Source: Nannochloropsis salina CCMP1776
Taxonomy: Eukaryota > Sar > Eustigmatophyceae > Eustigmatales > Monodopsidaceae
Direction: 5' to 3'
Assembly: GCA_004565275.1 (NCBI GenBank)
Contig: SDOX01000091.1
Coordinates: 1 to 64,000, forward strand
Length of the DNA stretch: 64,000 nt
The notes under the pieces were generated by a model. That model was not told where the DNA came from. It was given only the letters and a program-made list of their open reading frames with translations, and searched no databases. Each line of letters opens with the position of its first letter. Position 1 is the first letter of the stretch. Both the position numbers and the translations under genes were made by a program. Of this stretch, positions 11,723 through 24,018 are shown one piece after another.

Positions 11723-12661
11723 TATGATGCCGCGAAGGATGGTGAGTTCGGTACTTTGAAGGGTAGCAATGCTTCTTGACTTGCAGATGACAGGATGGAG
11801 ACGTGTAGTGAGCAGTGATGTCGAAACCCGTTGGTGTGACGGGAGTGGAAAAATAAAAAAAATGAATCAACAGAGCTTGGCAACAGTGTACTACACAAAA
11901 AAGGATAAGCAGCAAGTAATTTATACCATGCGTCATCCTCTGCGGTAATAGTACATTACACATATGAGTATCGAGGGAAAGTAAGCTCGCACCCGTCGAA
12001 ACCATGCCTTGCTTTCAGGAGGGACGACAAGAAATAAGCGACTTTTTACCATCACTACATCTTGTTCAGGCCTTCACGAGGATGACCGCAACAATACATG
12101 TCAATAGCATTGATGGAATACGACTCTGTGTCCTACATTCATGAGCCTAGTAAAAGAGAGGCGTGTGATCGGTTTTCCCATCGACCCAGTTTTGTCCCCT
12201 CGATCCCCGACCTCCCGGCATATGGCCATGCTGCAGTCCGACGTATTCCATCTCCCCACCCGCAAAAAAATACCAAAACCCTGCCAGGAGGGCCGAGGTA
12301 GCCTTCTGAGCAGAAACAGAATAAAAGTTCGTAAAGACATGGCGTTGGGCTGGTGATTTCATCGAGATCGGTTGCCTCTCCTCTTGCAGACTGAACGTTG
12401 GTTTTGCAGAGAAAAGGGAGGAGAGGAGTCCCATGTTGTAAAAATAAATTAAAATCCGAAAAGATTGTGTGACTGACGTCCCAAAAAGACACAAAAGCGT
12501 AGAATATCCTTGATTGTGGGAGTATACACAGAAGGCAGCAGCCTGTCGAAAGATGCTTTTTTTTTGGCCTGGAAGATGCAAAAGCGGGGGGTACCCAGAC
12601 TTTTTGCCTCAGGCCTCAACTTTTGGTCTTTACCCCCCCGCCAAACACAGGGCCAGCCACC
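11723..12661. promoter_or_regulatory. Shared upstream region of two divergent genes
   Basis: The 939 bases separate the start codons of the translocator (-) and the WDR92-like gene (+), so both promoters must lie here. There is no GGGA tract, in contrast to the flanking introns. I could not assign a TATA box or motif with confidence. Confidence 0.4.
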
Positions 12662-15600
12662 ATGGTGAACATCAAGGACGGTCCGCAATTCATCCCTCAC
12701 ACGCAAATTAACCTATCGTACACACCTCACGACGTAAAATGGATTCCGTGCTCTGCGCGTCTTGTGTCGGTGGGGGCGACGGCAAGTGGAAAAGGAAAGC
12801 TGGAAATATACGCACTGAGTGGAGGAGCATTGAAAAAGACAGCGGAAACAGGTTGGTTATGACAAGATTGATAAGCAGAGGCAATATCGTGAGGTTTTAA
12901 GTCGGGAGGAAGGCTTTGTTTTGTGTCTGGCGGTGGTGGTCTCCATAATGGCCCCGTGCGCAGGATTTGACTTTCATGGCATTTCTTCTCCTGAGTGCCC
13001 CCATATTCAAGTCTTCGAAGCCCTTTCCGTATTCTATATTGCCTGTGAGAATCAATGCTAGGTCCGTATAGGAACCTGGCGTCTCTCTCTACTTTACGAG
13101 CACCTGTCAACTTTTTTTTTCCATTCTCTGCTTAATCCATTTTGGGGTTGATACCCACGCCTTCCATCGATCCAGTCCACGTACAAAGCCTTCGATGTGC
13201 CACGTTCGGGGCAGCAACGCTGGAGGAGAGGAAACTCGCGACAGGGGATTGGAACGGGGCCCTGTGTGTCTGGTATGTCGTGGCTGAACCTGCTGTCCCT
13301 TGCCTCCCTCCCTCCCTCCCTCCCTCCCTCCCTCGCGCGGTCCCTCCCTTCCTCGATCCTCTTGCTCTCTCCGCCGCAGATTGCTCGTCTGCTTTCACTT
13401 TTCCTTGCTTTCTCGACATAGAATGAAGCCATCCTGCATTTTTATATCTTCCTTCCCTCGTATCCCACTTCACCTCCCCTCCCTTGCCCTCCTCCCTCCC
13501 TCCCTCCTTCCCTCCCTCCCTCCCTCCCAGGGACTTGGACCACCTCGACTCGGGCCCCTGCCTCTCCCTACCGGGCCACTCCGGGGTGGTCAACGCCATC
13601 GATGGGGTCGGGGGGCTAGGGAAGAACGGACATGGGGCTCCCGAGCTCGTCACCGGCGCCAAGGACGGTACCTCCCTCCCTCCCTCCCTCCCTCTCTCCC
13701 TCCCTCTCTCCCTCCCTCCTCTTTCCTGTCTACATTTCTCTCTTTTTACCTCGTGTGCCTGCCAAGCATTGTTATTCATNNNNNNNNNNNNNNNNNNNNN
13801 NNNNNNNNNNNNNNNNNNNNNNNNNNNNNNNNNNNNNNNNNNNNNNNNNNNNNNNNNNNNNNNNNNNNNNNNNNNNNNNCCTCCCTCCCTCCCTCCCTCC
13901 CTCCCTCCCTCCCTTCCTTCCTTCCGTTCTCGCTCCCATCCTCGCTCATCTCGCCTCGCGCTCTGTTTCAAAACGTGTAACTGCCTCTCCGTCGGCCTGT
14001 TCTCTCTTTCTCCCCCCCTCTCTCCCCCTTGTCGTCTCCTTCCCTCATGCTTCCTCCCTTCCCACCTCCCTCCTTCCCTCCCTCCTTCCCTCCCTCCCTC
14101 CTTTCTCTTTCTCCCCCCAGGCAATGCGTCCAACGACAGCGAGCGGGTGGTGGCAGCAGGGTACGACAACGGCGACGTCAAGCTCTTCGGTAGGTTCCTC
14201 CATCCCAACCATCCTTCCCCTGTCTGCTTCCATCCCAACCATTCCCCATGGCCTCCCCCCCGTCGCGATTGTTCTCTCGCGGACTTTTGTTCCTTTTCTC
14301 TCCACCCTGGTATGGTCCTGCGTGCGATCCCCACAAACTCGTCCTCTTCTCCGTGGGAGTTGGGGTTTCCTTGACTGAGCACAGCGTCTCGACTCCTCCC
14401 TTCCCGCCCTCCCCGCCCCTCCTCCCCCCCCTCTCATTCTTACCACCTGTCCTTCCCTTTCCAGACCTCCGCACAAATAGTATACGTCATGAGGACAACG
14501 TGGGGAACGGTGTCACCTCCCTTGAGTTCGACCGATGGGTGCGTCATGCCCTCCTTCCCTCCCTCCTTCCCTCCCTCCTTCCTTCCCTACCTCCTTCCCT
14601 CCCTCCTTCCCGCCCTACCGCTTTCCCCCCTCTTTTCCGCCGGCCCACTCTCTTTCCTTGCCCAAAAATTTGAGTATGCCACTACTCAGAATCAACGCTT
14701 GGCGATCCCACATCCAGCTTCTTCTTTTCTTTCCCTCTTTTCTCAGTCCCTTGTCACGTGCCTGGTCACTCTTTCTCCCCTCAGCTTTCGTCCTCCTTCT
14801 CCCTACCACACTACTGGGAATAAGCACTTTCTCCCCTCTTCTTTCTTCCTCCTTCTCCCTAGGACACTCCTATGAATAAGCTCGTCATCACTACGCTGGA
14901 ATCCTCCTTCCACCTTTGGCGGCTGCGGGGTCGCGACCAATCGGAGACGATGGAAGGCAGGGTAGTAGGAACGGAGGACAAGCCAGAAGGAGGGGTGGTC
15001 TCCTCGATCAAGCAGAAGACTCACCACAACGTACGTGGGAGCGGGCTTTGTTCGCTCGTTTTCGGGCTTCCTATGTCGGGCTAAGAATTATTTCACAGCT
15101 GCATCTCACTCATTTTACGAGCGAAAGGTTTTTAAACTCTTGAAGCTTGCGCACTCCCTCTTTCATGCCTCCTCCTTCTTCACTCCTTCTCGTCGCACTC
15201 TAACCCTCGCCCCCCTGACCCCTCCGACCTCCCTTCTGTCATCCTTTCCTCTCTCTAGGCCACGGTGTGGAGTGTGCGGCATCTGCCTCAGAATCGGGAC
15301 GTTTTGGTCACGTGTGGAGGGGAAGGGGGATTGGCGCTTTGGCAATAGTAAGGGGAGGGAGGGGGAGAGGAAGGGAGGTAGAGGAGGAGAGAAAGGAGAC
15401 TAGCAGCGGGAGTGCACAGGAAAACCGAAGCAGGGGGGGAGGTGAAGCAGGAAGAGGCAACTGGTTAGGGTAGGACGACTACAAGACTTGGTATACAAAG
15501 ACATCTGTCGGGGAAAGCACTCTCACCTACTTCTCTTCCTCCCTCTTTGACTCTCCAACCACAGCCACTACACCACCCCTTCTTCCTCGCCCTCCCCTTC

Positions 15601-15990
15601 CACTACCACCCCCTCTTCGACCCTTTCCCTCCTAAACGCGCGGCTCCTGTCTCCTCAGCCTCTGGTCGCCTTCGATTGGCACAGGGAGAAGACCGGTCTC
15701 TGCGCCATCGCCTCTTTGGGTAATGCTTCTGGAACCCTTCCTGTTCCACTGATACGCCCCACCAATCCCATTCTGATAACACTCCTTTATCTCATTTTTT
15801 TAAAATAAAAGATGGACGTTCGCACTTGTGTCTGTCGATTCGTAACGTCTTCTCCTCCACTCGATGAGAGGCTCCTCCCTCTCTCCCTATTCCGGTAATC
15901 GCTCACCCTCCACTTCTTCCCACATCCCTTCCCTCTCCTCTAGATCAATGCCTACGCATTCATCTCGTGACCAGACTCGCCACGCTATAA
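12662..15990 (+). CDS. WD40 protein of the WDR92/DNAAF10 (Monad) family
   Basis: Nine exons are visible: 12662-12851, 13176-13272, 13531-13667, then a gap, 14121-14189, 14465-14538, 14863-15030, 15259-15347, 15565-15719 and 15944-15990. The product matches animal WDR92 along its length. Shared stretches include [78 protein letters not shown] and the end [13 protein letters not shown]. In ciliated organisms WDR92 acts in cytosolic preassembly of axonemal dyneins with an R2TP/prefoldin-like co-chaperone. Start: the ATG at 12662 fits the family N-terminus. About 35 residues (the third-fourth repeat, TVKVWD... to ...WTVAFG in the human protein) are missing and should lie in the N gap. All other junctions keep phase. 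The QYHY exon at 15565 restores frame and matches the human KYEYP segment. Confidence 0.9.
13780..13879. other. 100-N assembly gap
   Basis: Exactly 100 N, the usual placeholder for a gap of unknown size. TCCC repeat borders the right edge, and a TCCC tract lies about 70 bases left. At least one WDR92 exon is expected inside. Confidence 0.98.
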
Positions 15991-17694
15991 AAAAATGGTG
16001 AATTAAAATGGATGAACGGAGTGGAAGGGGTCCCGGGACATAGGAGAAGGTTGTAGAGCTGGAGGGGATGGAGGAAGGAGCAATACATGCGGTCAGGAGG
16101 CCCTGTTTATACTTGTTAAAGAACGAATTTTTTAAAAACTTGTGAATGAAGTGTGGTGCACTCAGTGATCAGTCTGGAGGAATTTCGACTCCTGCTTCTG
16201 TCCATTCCTTTTTTGAGGTCCCCTCAACGACAGCATTGCTTCCAGTGCTGCCAAACTCCTGGTTCATCGACGCCGTCCTTCGTTCAAATCCTGTTCCGGC
16301 CCTTATCCTATGAGTTATGTACCGTTTCGCGGCCAATCTTCCAGAATAATCAACAACGGGAGGCTCGAGGCTCGATGTGGCAGCGCGCAACACTTTTGGG
16401 AGTGTCTTGACCCTCTATGGTAGCAGAATATGTCTTGGAAAAAGCTCTTGGCGTTGCCGTGTCACATACGCTCTGCTTTTACCAACTATGTCTACTTCTC
16501 ACCTTCCCTTTTCTACTGCGTCCTATGCGTGAGCCTTGTCGCATTTCCTTCCCATCCTCGAAGCCTGCTTCGGTTCCTGACCCCTAATTCGAAGGGCTTT
16601 TCCCTGAATTATCTCTCTGTACCCTAACTTTCACCCTTTTTCTTTCTTCAGCTAGCCTATTCCTCACCTTGATGGTATCTTTGCAATCTCTACCTGTCCC
16701 ATCCCATTGGGAATTCTTAAAGCTTATGAGAATGTCAGGCAGCTAGGTGATCAAATGAGCTATACATGTAGCCACATTTAGCGCGAGACCTAAACGTAGG
16801 GACGCGGATTGCGGAAGTGATGCGGCTCACTCCTATGTGATGAGAAGACTGCACTCAAGGTACTAGAGGACTTGTCATCGATACTACCCTCGAAGATCCT
16901 ATAAGCTTGGGGAGAGCTACATCTGACTGGTAAGAAAGATTTGGGCCGCATTTGATCCTCTATCATACAAAGTTCAAAGTTCAAAATTTATTGAGATGAG
17001 GAATACTCATAGACGAAAACCGTGGTATAGCCATGTACTTTCACAACCATCAAATGATCCTTTATATTAAGCTAAATATCGGTACGTAACCTGCTCATAT
17101 ACTGACCTTCATCTCGCTTTTGCTCTAAATTCCTTTCTTTCTTTTCCACTTAGCCGTTGACGCGGCTCTGATCTGTCTTTGGCTGAAGGATTCAGACATC
17201 TGAAAGCCAAATCGCACAAGCACTTTCTCCCTCGTCGCTCTCTTTGTCGATCTTTGACCCCTATATCGATAATCATTCCTCTGTGATATTTTTTTTGCTT
17301 CGGGATACGATAAAATGTTTTCGTGTGTAGGTAATTCCATGTCCTGGTAATGTCTATGTGCTCACAGCATGTGTAACATGCATGTGCCTCTTGTGAATCA
17401 ATCCTACCTCACATTATATACTTTTCTTAAATTCATAATTGTTGTCTATTTCCTTAATGAGTGACGTTTCCTTTTCCACATCTTACTATTTTTTTGCAAC
17501 CTCAACGAGCAAATAACGGGGAGGACACCAGTTGCAACAAGATGCACTCTGAAATCTTCCCAAACCATAATCTTTGCACAATTAAATGAAGCATTCCGGA
17601 CCTCTGGAAATATCCCAGTACCTTAGAGATGAGACGACGCTATGTTATCCACTTCAGTGCCAGAAATTATGAAAGAGATTAATCTTTGAAAAGA
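15991..17694. other. AT-richer intergenic stretch, nothing convincing
   Basis: No domain-bearing frame is present. Near 16297-16320 the plus strand has GTTCAAATCC, resembling a tRNA T-loop, but its stems do not pair. This DNA follows the WDR92-like gene and precedes the 3' end of the minus-strand Pro-Thr gene. Confidence 0.4.
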
Positions 17695-18593
17695 CTAGTA
17701 CCTTCCCAGGACTATAAATTCCGCGTCTGAATCTATGCTTGTCCCATCACACACAAGCCGACTTCTGGGAGGATCCGCTGAGGAACGGCAATATTTTCCA
17801 TCAGTGGTTTTGAGGAAGAAATAAGCGCCCATATCTATCCATTCAAATCTGACCTCGCCGACCCCACCTGAGCCACCACATGAAACACGGAGTGTAGGGC
17901 AATAGCGTAGCTGCAAATTTTCCCAACCGAGTTTATGATTGAGTACATGTTGAATCCCTCTTCGTTGAATAGGAACTCTGTCGCAATAGAGTCTGGAGGA
18001 GGAAGACACTGAATCGAGCTGCCAGTTAGACCACAAGAACGCTCTGGTAATCTAGCACCAAAAAGGATCCTGGAGCCACTTGCTGGCGGAGTCCCAGGCA
18101 AAAAAGTGGTTTCAGTCGAATTTGTGGTCGGCGAAGGAGTTTGCGTTACTGAAGGAGCTACACTACTTAGTGCCGTTGGAGTCCCGGTGGCAGCCGCAGT
18201 AGACTCAGCGGCAGGTGTCTTGGTGGGAGCCGTAGTAGGCTGGGCGGTAGGAGTCATAGTAGGACCTGCAGTAGGCTGGGCGGTGGGAGTCATAGTAGGA
18301 TCTGCAGTAGGCTGGGCGGTGGGAGTCATAGTAGGGGTCGCGATAGACTCGGCGGTGGGAGTCATAGTAGGACCTGCAGTGTGCTCGGCGGTAGGTGTCA
18401 TACTGGGAGTCGCGGTAGGCTGGGCGGTGGGAGTCATGGTAGGACCTGCCGTAGGCTGGGCGGTAGGTGTCATGGTGGGGCCTGCAGTAGGCTGGGCTGT
18501 GGGAGTCATGGTAGGAGTCGCAGTAGGCTCGGCGGTAGGCCGGGCGGCAGGTGTCATGGTGGGAGTCACAGTAGGCTCGACGGGACCAACCAC
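17695..18593 (-). CDS. Pro-Thr repeat protein with a C-terminal beta-trefoil (fascin-like) segment; frame disturbed
   Basis: Reading from 18593, about 15 copies of a 12-residue unit of the type [12 protein letters not shown] run to about 18200. A Ser/Thr linker follows, then a Cys-containing segment ([31 protein letters not shown]). The frame then runs to a stop at 17835. From about 18036 to 17695 a second frame contains [31 protein letters not shown] and [15 protein letters not shown], which resemble one repeat of fascin-type beta-trefoils. The natural reading begins in the first frame and ends in the second, with a switch near 17930-17960. That implies an indel, a sequencing error or a very short intron. 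The frame opens with a GTG, with a stop about ten codons upstream, so a 5' signal-peptide exon is probably unlocated. A secreted, wall-associated role is inferred. Confidence 0.5.
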
Positions 18594-20021
18594 TTCGTAT
18601 ACGTCAAATGCATCATGTCGGCATCAAGCCTCACAAAAACGCCAAAGAGGCTTTTTAAGTGCTATATAAATTCAGACGAGTATATGGAAGCACTTGACAA
18701 TATGTTTGCCTGCATCAAGGAAATAATAGACCATTGGCCTATTTCTTTTTCATGCATCTCGACGGCCAAATTTTGATTTGGAGAGACTGAAAAAGCTCAA
18801 TAATTAGTGCCCACTAATTTGTTGGAATTCCCTTTCAGGGCATTGTGTGTGGAACTTTCTATAACGTATTTCAAAATGTGTTATATTTAGCGGAAACGAT
18901 TGCACTCTGTGAATGAAAACGTCATTCTTCTACGCTTCACGAGAAGTATAGGCACTGTACAAGTGAAATCGGTTCCAGTAAATGACTTATTTCTTTTTGT
19001 TACTTTAGGCTCGATTTTTGTCGTGTAGGAAACAAGAAGCAGCAACCTTATATTCCTCATCACTGTTGCTTTTTTAAAATGCTCTGCTGAACAAATCCGC
19101 ATAGTTTTGGCGAACGAGCGAAATTCTTTCTCTGGATTTTTATTCGAGACAATTTTTATTCGAGACAATTCTCGTGGCACATTTACATCACTTGTCTTAG
19201 TTTTGCGTCAGTATTCACCCCTGAACCACTTTCTGGCCTCTCACCTTCCCTCTAGCCTTTCAAATCCTCGGTACTTATGCGCAGAATTTTTGATGATAAA
19301 ATGTGTGTAATGTGCGTCCACCCTTTCCTTACTACCTTGCGGTCAATTTTGTTCTATCTACTGACCATCCACCCGGTAGCACTTGTGTGTCTCTCTCTCA
19401 CACCCGTCGTCCGACCATTCTCACAGCCCAGACTGTCAATACTTCAGCTCAATATCATGAACAATGTATCATCACACAGTTCTTTCTCTGTCCTTCTTTC
19501 AGCCTTGTCCTTGCGTTCTGCTACTTTTGACACAGTCTTACTTCAATTCGCTGTCCAATTTCAACCTTCACGTTGTTACTCCCCTTCTTACAATGCACCG
19601 ATTCTTCACCGGGTTCTTCCCTGCTTCCTTCCTCTTGCGCTCGTTTTTTTCTTCTAATTTTTTTTCCTTTTCCGTTTCTGGTCTTTCGCTGACACCGTTT
19701 CCCTCGTCGTGTCAGGTCCGCCTTGTATTCTCGCCTTCTTTATTCATAGCCCCCTGTCCTTCTCAGCCTAGCCTCTCGCCTTCGAAACACGTTCCTCGCA
19801 TGTTCCCTCGCGTCAAAGTACTACCAGCAATCGAGTCAGCCAACGACGCACAAGTACCAACAAAGGACGAGAAAAGAGGAGGAATCAACCTGGAAAGAAG
19901 GCAGGTAAAAAGGACTTCAGGGCACTCTTTCCTACTTCTGTCCACGTCGTCAGCCCCGCATAGAGAGAGAGAAAAGAGGAAAGGAGACAAGAAAGCAAGG
20001 ACGGAGGCAGGACAGGCCGGA
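18594..20021. other. Intergenic stretch, nothing convincing
   Basis: AT-richer on the left and pyrimidine-rich on the right. Near 19128-19168 the words TTTTTATTCGAGACAATT are repeated twice in tandem. A long plus-strand frame (19464-20198) is antisense to the sulfotransferase 3' end and shows no domain. Confidence 0.4.
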
Positions 20022-23000
20022 TCATGGGTTGTATTTGTAATAGGCGAAGTAGTCTGCCCATACGTCTGCTACGACTGCCCTCTCTTCCTCACTCAGCTTC
20101 TGGTGCTGATTGACCTTGAATTCTTTCTGAGCCTCCTGATAAGCAAGAATTGCGGGGCGCATGTTCTCGTCGAAGCTTATGGGAAGGGTACGGGGTAAAA
20201 AGAACAGATAAGATGAATCGGAGAAGTGTAAGATGAAGACCATGATGCTGGTCGCGCGAGTGTAGAGGAAGGCACACAGGTACAAAGAAGAAAAAGGAGA
20301 AAACAACACGAGCGGGAGATAAATGAGGCGTACCGATCAATGTGGAACTTCTCGTAAATGCTCCTCAAAGTGTCCATGGGATTGGCGAGGAGATCGGCGT
20401 AGCGAATGTCAATGAGCTCGTCTGGCCCTAGAAGTTTCACATCCTGATAAAAAGGAAGGGGGGAAGGAAAGGAAGTGAAGGGGGGAGAAAGAAAAGGGAT
20501 GCCATGAGGAGTCGCGGGGGAAAACGTGCAAGAAAAAGCGAAAAGAAGGGACTGAGACCGACCTGGAAGTACGCATCGTACATGCGTCGAAAATGAGATA
20601 TAATGTTGCCTTTAATCCAATTCTTGTCCTGTCAAAGGTAGGTGGGAGAGAGGGAGGGAAGGAGGAAGGAAGAGGGAAAGAAGGGGGAGCGGAGGTGAAG
20701 GAAGACGGAGACAAGAGTCGATAGAGCAAGAGCGAAAAAGAGGAAGAGGAGAAGGATCCTGAGGGAGAAAAAGAATTGAAGGGTGGCTTTAAAGAACGAT
20801 GGGGAAATGGGAGGGAGGGAGGGAGGGAGAAAGGAGAACTACATACCTCATACGGTGGCCTTTGTAGGCACCACTGAATCAGGAGCTTCTCGTGCAGTTT
20901 TTGGGTAGACAGGTAGATCTCATACGGATCCCGACTGGGACACAGGAAAAGGCGGGCGGGAGGAGAGGATGGATTCAACGGAAAGAGGAATAGAGGTTAG
21001 GATGGAGGGAAGGAGGGAGGGAAGGAGGGAGGGAGGGGAGAAAAAAGAGGGATGAGACAATTGGATGGAACGCCAATTCAATGTTAAGCAACGGGGCGGA
21101 AACAGAAAAATTTAGGGGATAGGGCACGAACAAAAGATGTCTTAGGTGCATGATGCATGCATTTAAGGAAAAAGGCGGGATGTAAGAGAGAGGAGGAAGG
21201 GAGTGAAAGAGAGAAGGATAGAAGGAGGGAAGGAGGGAAGGAGGGAAGGGGAAGGGGGTACCTGATGTGGATGAATTTGGCTCCTGGGAAGAGTTCTCGG
21301 AGGACAAGGACACGGGCCGTGTGGGAGGGGGACTGCCGAGGGAAAAAGGGAGGGAGGGAGGGAGGGAGAGAGGGAGGGAGGAAGGGAGGGAGGTAGGTAG
21401 GTAGGTAGGGAGGTATGGGACAACGGGGTGTGCTCCCAAGGACGGTTACTCCATCCGAAAATCATCTTGGCTCGTGTCTTGAGCCCATAAAGGTGAGATA
21501 AGAGTGACAAGGCGGTAGGAGAGGAGAAAGGGAGGAAAAACAAGGAGGGTGGGAGGATGCGAAGCAAGTACCTTGAGGATGAGGCGCTTGTCCTGCTGCC
21601 GGTACAAGACTTTCTTGAAGAAGAAAGTGATGGTTTTTTTCCAGGCCGATAGCTCCGCCTGCAAAAGAGAACAGCACGGAGGGACGCACGAGAGAGGGGG
21701 GGAAGTCAGGAAGAAGGGAGGATCTTGGAAAGAGAAAGGGGAGGAGGAAAGCACGCACCTGAGTGCAATCTTTGAGGGAGAGGAAACGCTCGTAGTAATG
21801 ATACTGTCGAGGGAAAATGGCGCCCATGTAGGGAGAGAGGCCCGACAGGTTCGCGATGGCAAATTCATCTTCAAAAGGGGAGCTGAGGCCGACCTGAGGG
21901 CAGAGAGGGAGGGAAACCAGACATGTGAGGGAGGGAACGGAAGGCAAGGTAGGAGGAGGGAGGGCAGAAAAGAAGGGAAGAAGAGGGGAAGAGGAAGTTG
22001 GGGGGCTAGGAGGGAGGATCGAGGGAACACATCATTGCCGGCAGGACAACGAGAAGTTTTTAAAGAGGACCGCAGCATTGTGTTTTTGTGGGAGGTCTGC
22101 ACTTTCCCCCTCCCTCGCGCCCTCACCCCCTTTCTCCCTCCCTCCCTCCCTCCTTCCCGCCTCTCTCCCACCTTCATGCTGTCCATGGGCCGTTCCATCT
22201 GAAGCCCTGCAAACTGCTTGGTCATGAACCTCTGGAAGACAGGACGAAGGACGGACAGAGGGGGGGATGAGAGGGGTGGAAGGGAAGCATTGGTAAGGAG
22301 TGCCCACAAAAGAGAGGGCCACGGCCCAGAGCAAGGAGGAGGAATAGGGCGAGGCGCCCCTCTCCGCGGAAATTGCACGATATAAGAATGAGAGGGGCGC
22401 CGGATCGCAGAAGAACCTTGGCTTCTATCGTCCTCTGCTAGTATGCTTCCCCCCCCTTCCATCGTCCCGCACCTCCCTTCCCAAGAATATCCGGGGAACG
22501 TAGCATTGGAAGGCCGTGGGGGCAACCAATCTCTCGTCGTTGTTCAAGAGCTCATGCAGAAGGGAGGTGCCGCTACGGTAGTGGCCGATGATGAAAATGG
22601 GGGGATGAAGGATGGGGACCTGGGAGCCGAGAAATAGAAGAAAAGAGGGCACGAGGGGGAAGGAAGGGGAGGACGGGGTAGAGGAAGGGTGGGGTGTGCG
22701 AGGGAGGAAGGGGAGACATGAGTATGAATCACAAACTTTACACAAGGGTTCATCTAAAGCTCTGTATATCTCTTCATAAATCAATTACTGTGAGGAATTG
22801 CTCCACATGGAGGGAATGTATCCACGCCATCTTTGTCCCTCACGCCTGTTCGCTCACCTCCTCAATTTGTTCCACTGAGTACTTTTCCTCCTCTTTGGGA
22901 ATCCAGAAAAATGCTGCCATAAGAGATATGTAGGTGGCATACAAAGCGCGATGCCAGAAAACAGGATCCACGCCATTCTAAGGGGATGATGGAGGGAGAG

Positions 23001-23291
23001 AGGGAGGAGTCGCGGGAGCGAGGAGGTAAGCATCCTTCGCGTCCTGACGGCGATTTCTCGAGCAATCAATTACCAAGGTTGCGACAAAAATTGAAATAAC
23101 CATGCAAACATGTTCACTTCCTTTACCTGGATGATGTAAGACAAAAATTGATCGGCAGGCATGCCCATGAGCAGGAAAAGCCGCACCTCCCATCGAGCTG
23201 GGACGGGCTTGGGAAGCTTGATGAGGAGAAGGAGGAAGACGGCAGGAAGGAGGACCAAAAGGATGAAAAGCCAGAGGAGGAGAGAGGGCAT
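20022..23291 (-). CDS. Membrane-anchored sulfotransferase (Sulfotransfer_3-like family)
   Basis: Eleven exons keep phase throughout: 23127-23291, 22858-22977, 22473-22619, 22172-22231, 21759-21893, 21572-21658, 21262-21332, 20847-20934, 20563-20628, 20334-20443 and 20022-20175. The protein is about 400 residues. The N-terminus is a type II signal anchor (MPSLLLWLFILLVLLPAVFLL), pointing to the Golgi/ER membrane. An alternative upstream ATG at 23462 would add 57 residues. The 5' PAPS-binding loop is HPPIFIIGHYRSGTSLLHEL, and the 3' phosphate-binding part is FPGAKFIHISRDPYEIYLST. The latter follows KSPSHTARVLVLRELF, the usual order of the family. The enzyme should transfer sulfate from PAPS to a carbohydrate or lipid; the acceptor cannot be deduced. 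Neighbouring introns are rich in GGGA but, unlike the translocator and ATPase genes, no exon is lost. Confidence 0.9.
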
Positions 23292-23872
23292 CCGTGCTTG
23301 CTCGTCGGTGTTGAATGGCGCGACAGAAAGCGTAAGAGATAGCTGCGAAAGAGGGGAGGGATATAGGAATGGTCGTCCCAGGGGCTGTGGCACGAAAAAT
23401 CCGAAGGCGGGATCTTGAGATCTCTTGAGACCGCCCTCAAAGTACCTAGTCAACCCACCCATTGCCACAAAGGTGCACAAGTAGGGATAAAAGGGACAAG
23501 AAGAAGAGTGTCAGAGAGAGTCATGTGCTTGCTAAGACCACGAATGGGCTTTGAGGATATGGTTAGGGACGTCGAGGGCTCTGGAATGCTGGCATGTGAC
23601 CGGGAGCGCGTCAGCTGCCTTTTTTTTTCCCATATAAAGAAAATTCTTTTTGGCCTTTTTACCCTACTTTTCCGTGGAGAAGAAGCACATTTCAAGACAA
23701 CTATGCGTTTCCCCAGCATATGATGGTGTTATGTGATAGAAGAGGGCGCACAGGTATTCGGACCATCTTGAAAGCTCTTATGTCGAACGCTAAGGAGAGT
23801 GGCTTAGAGTTACAGACGAAAGAATATGTTTTATTACCGCGGTCCATTTGTAATTAAATCTTCATTGTCAGG
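23292..23872. other. Region upstream of the sulfotransferase
   Basis: This probably holds the sulfotransferase promoter and 5' UTR. No separate gene is supported. Confidence 0.35.
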
Positions 23873-24015
23873 AAAAAGAGAAATGGGCGTGGAGTTCAGA
23901 GGGAAAGAAGAAAAACAAACAACAAAAAGGAAGGAAGGGAGGGAGGGAAACCGAGGCATGTAGCGATCGTGGGTGAGGTGTAAAATTATTTCGTCCCCAA
24001 AATTGCAAATGGGGC
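23873..24015 (+). repeat. Left copy of a direct repeat flanking a GC-rich island
   Basis: It matches 24629-24776 with moderate divergence. Both copies share a GGGCGTGGAG/GGCGTGGAG-type start, an A-rich run with GGGA, then a CATGTAgCGATCGTGGgTGAGGTG core and a TCCCCAAAATTGCAAA-type end. In the plus frame the right copy reads VPIVDEVQNYFFSRIANADA, and the left copy is similar but contains a stop. Confidence 0.7.
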
Positions 24016-24018
24016 TTC

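Noticed and set aside
16230-16320. tRNA-like GTTCAAATCC word on the plus strand
   Set aside because: The flanking bases do not form a T stem and no acceptor pairing exists.
19464-20198. 244-codon plus-strand frame
   Set aside because: It overlaps the sulfotransferase last exon antisense, and has no domain and a pyrimidine-rich composition.
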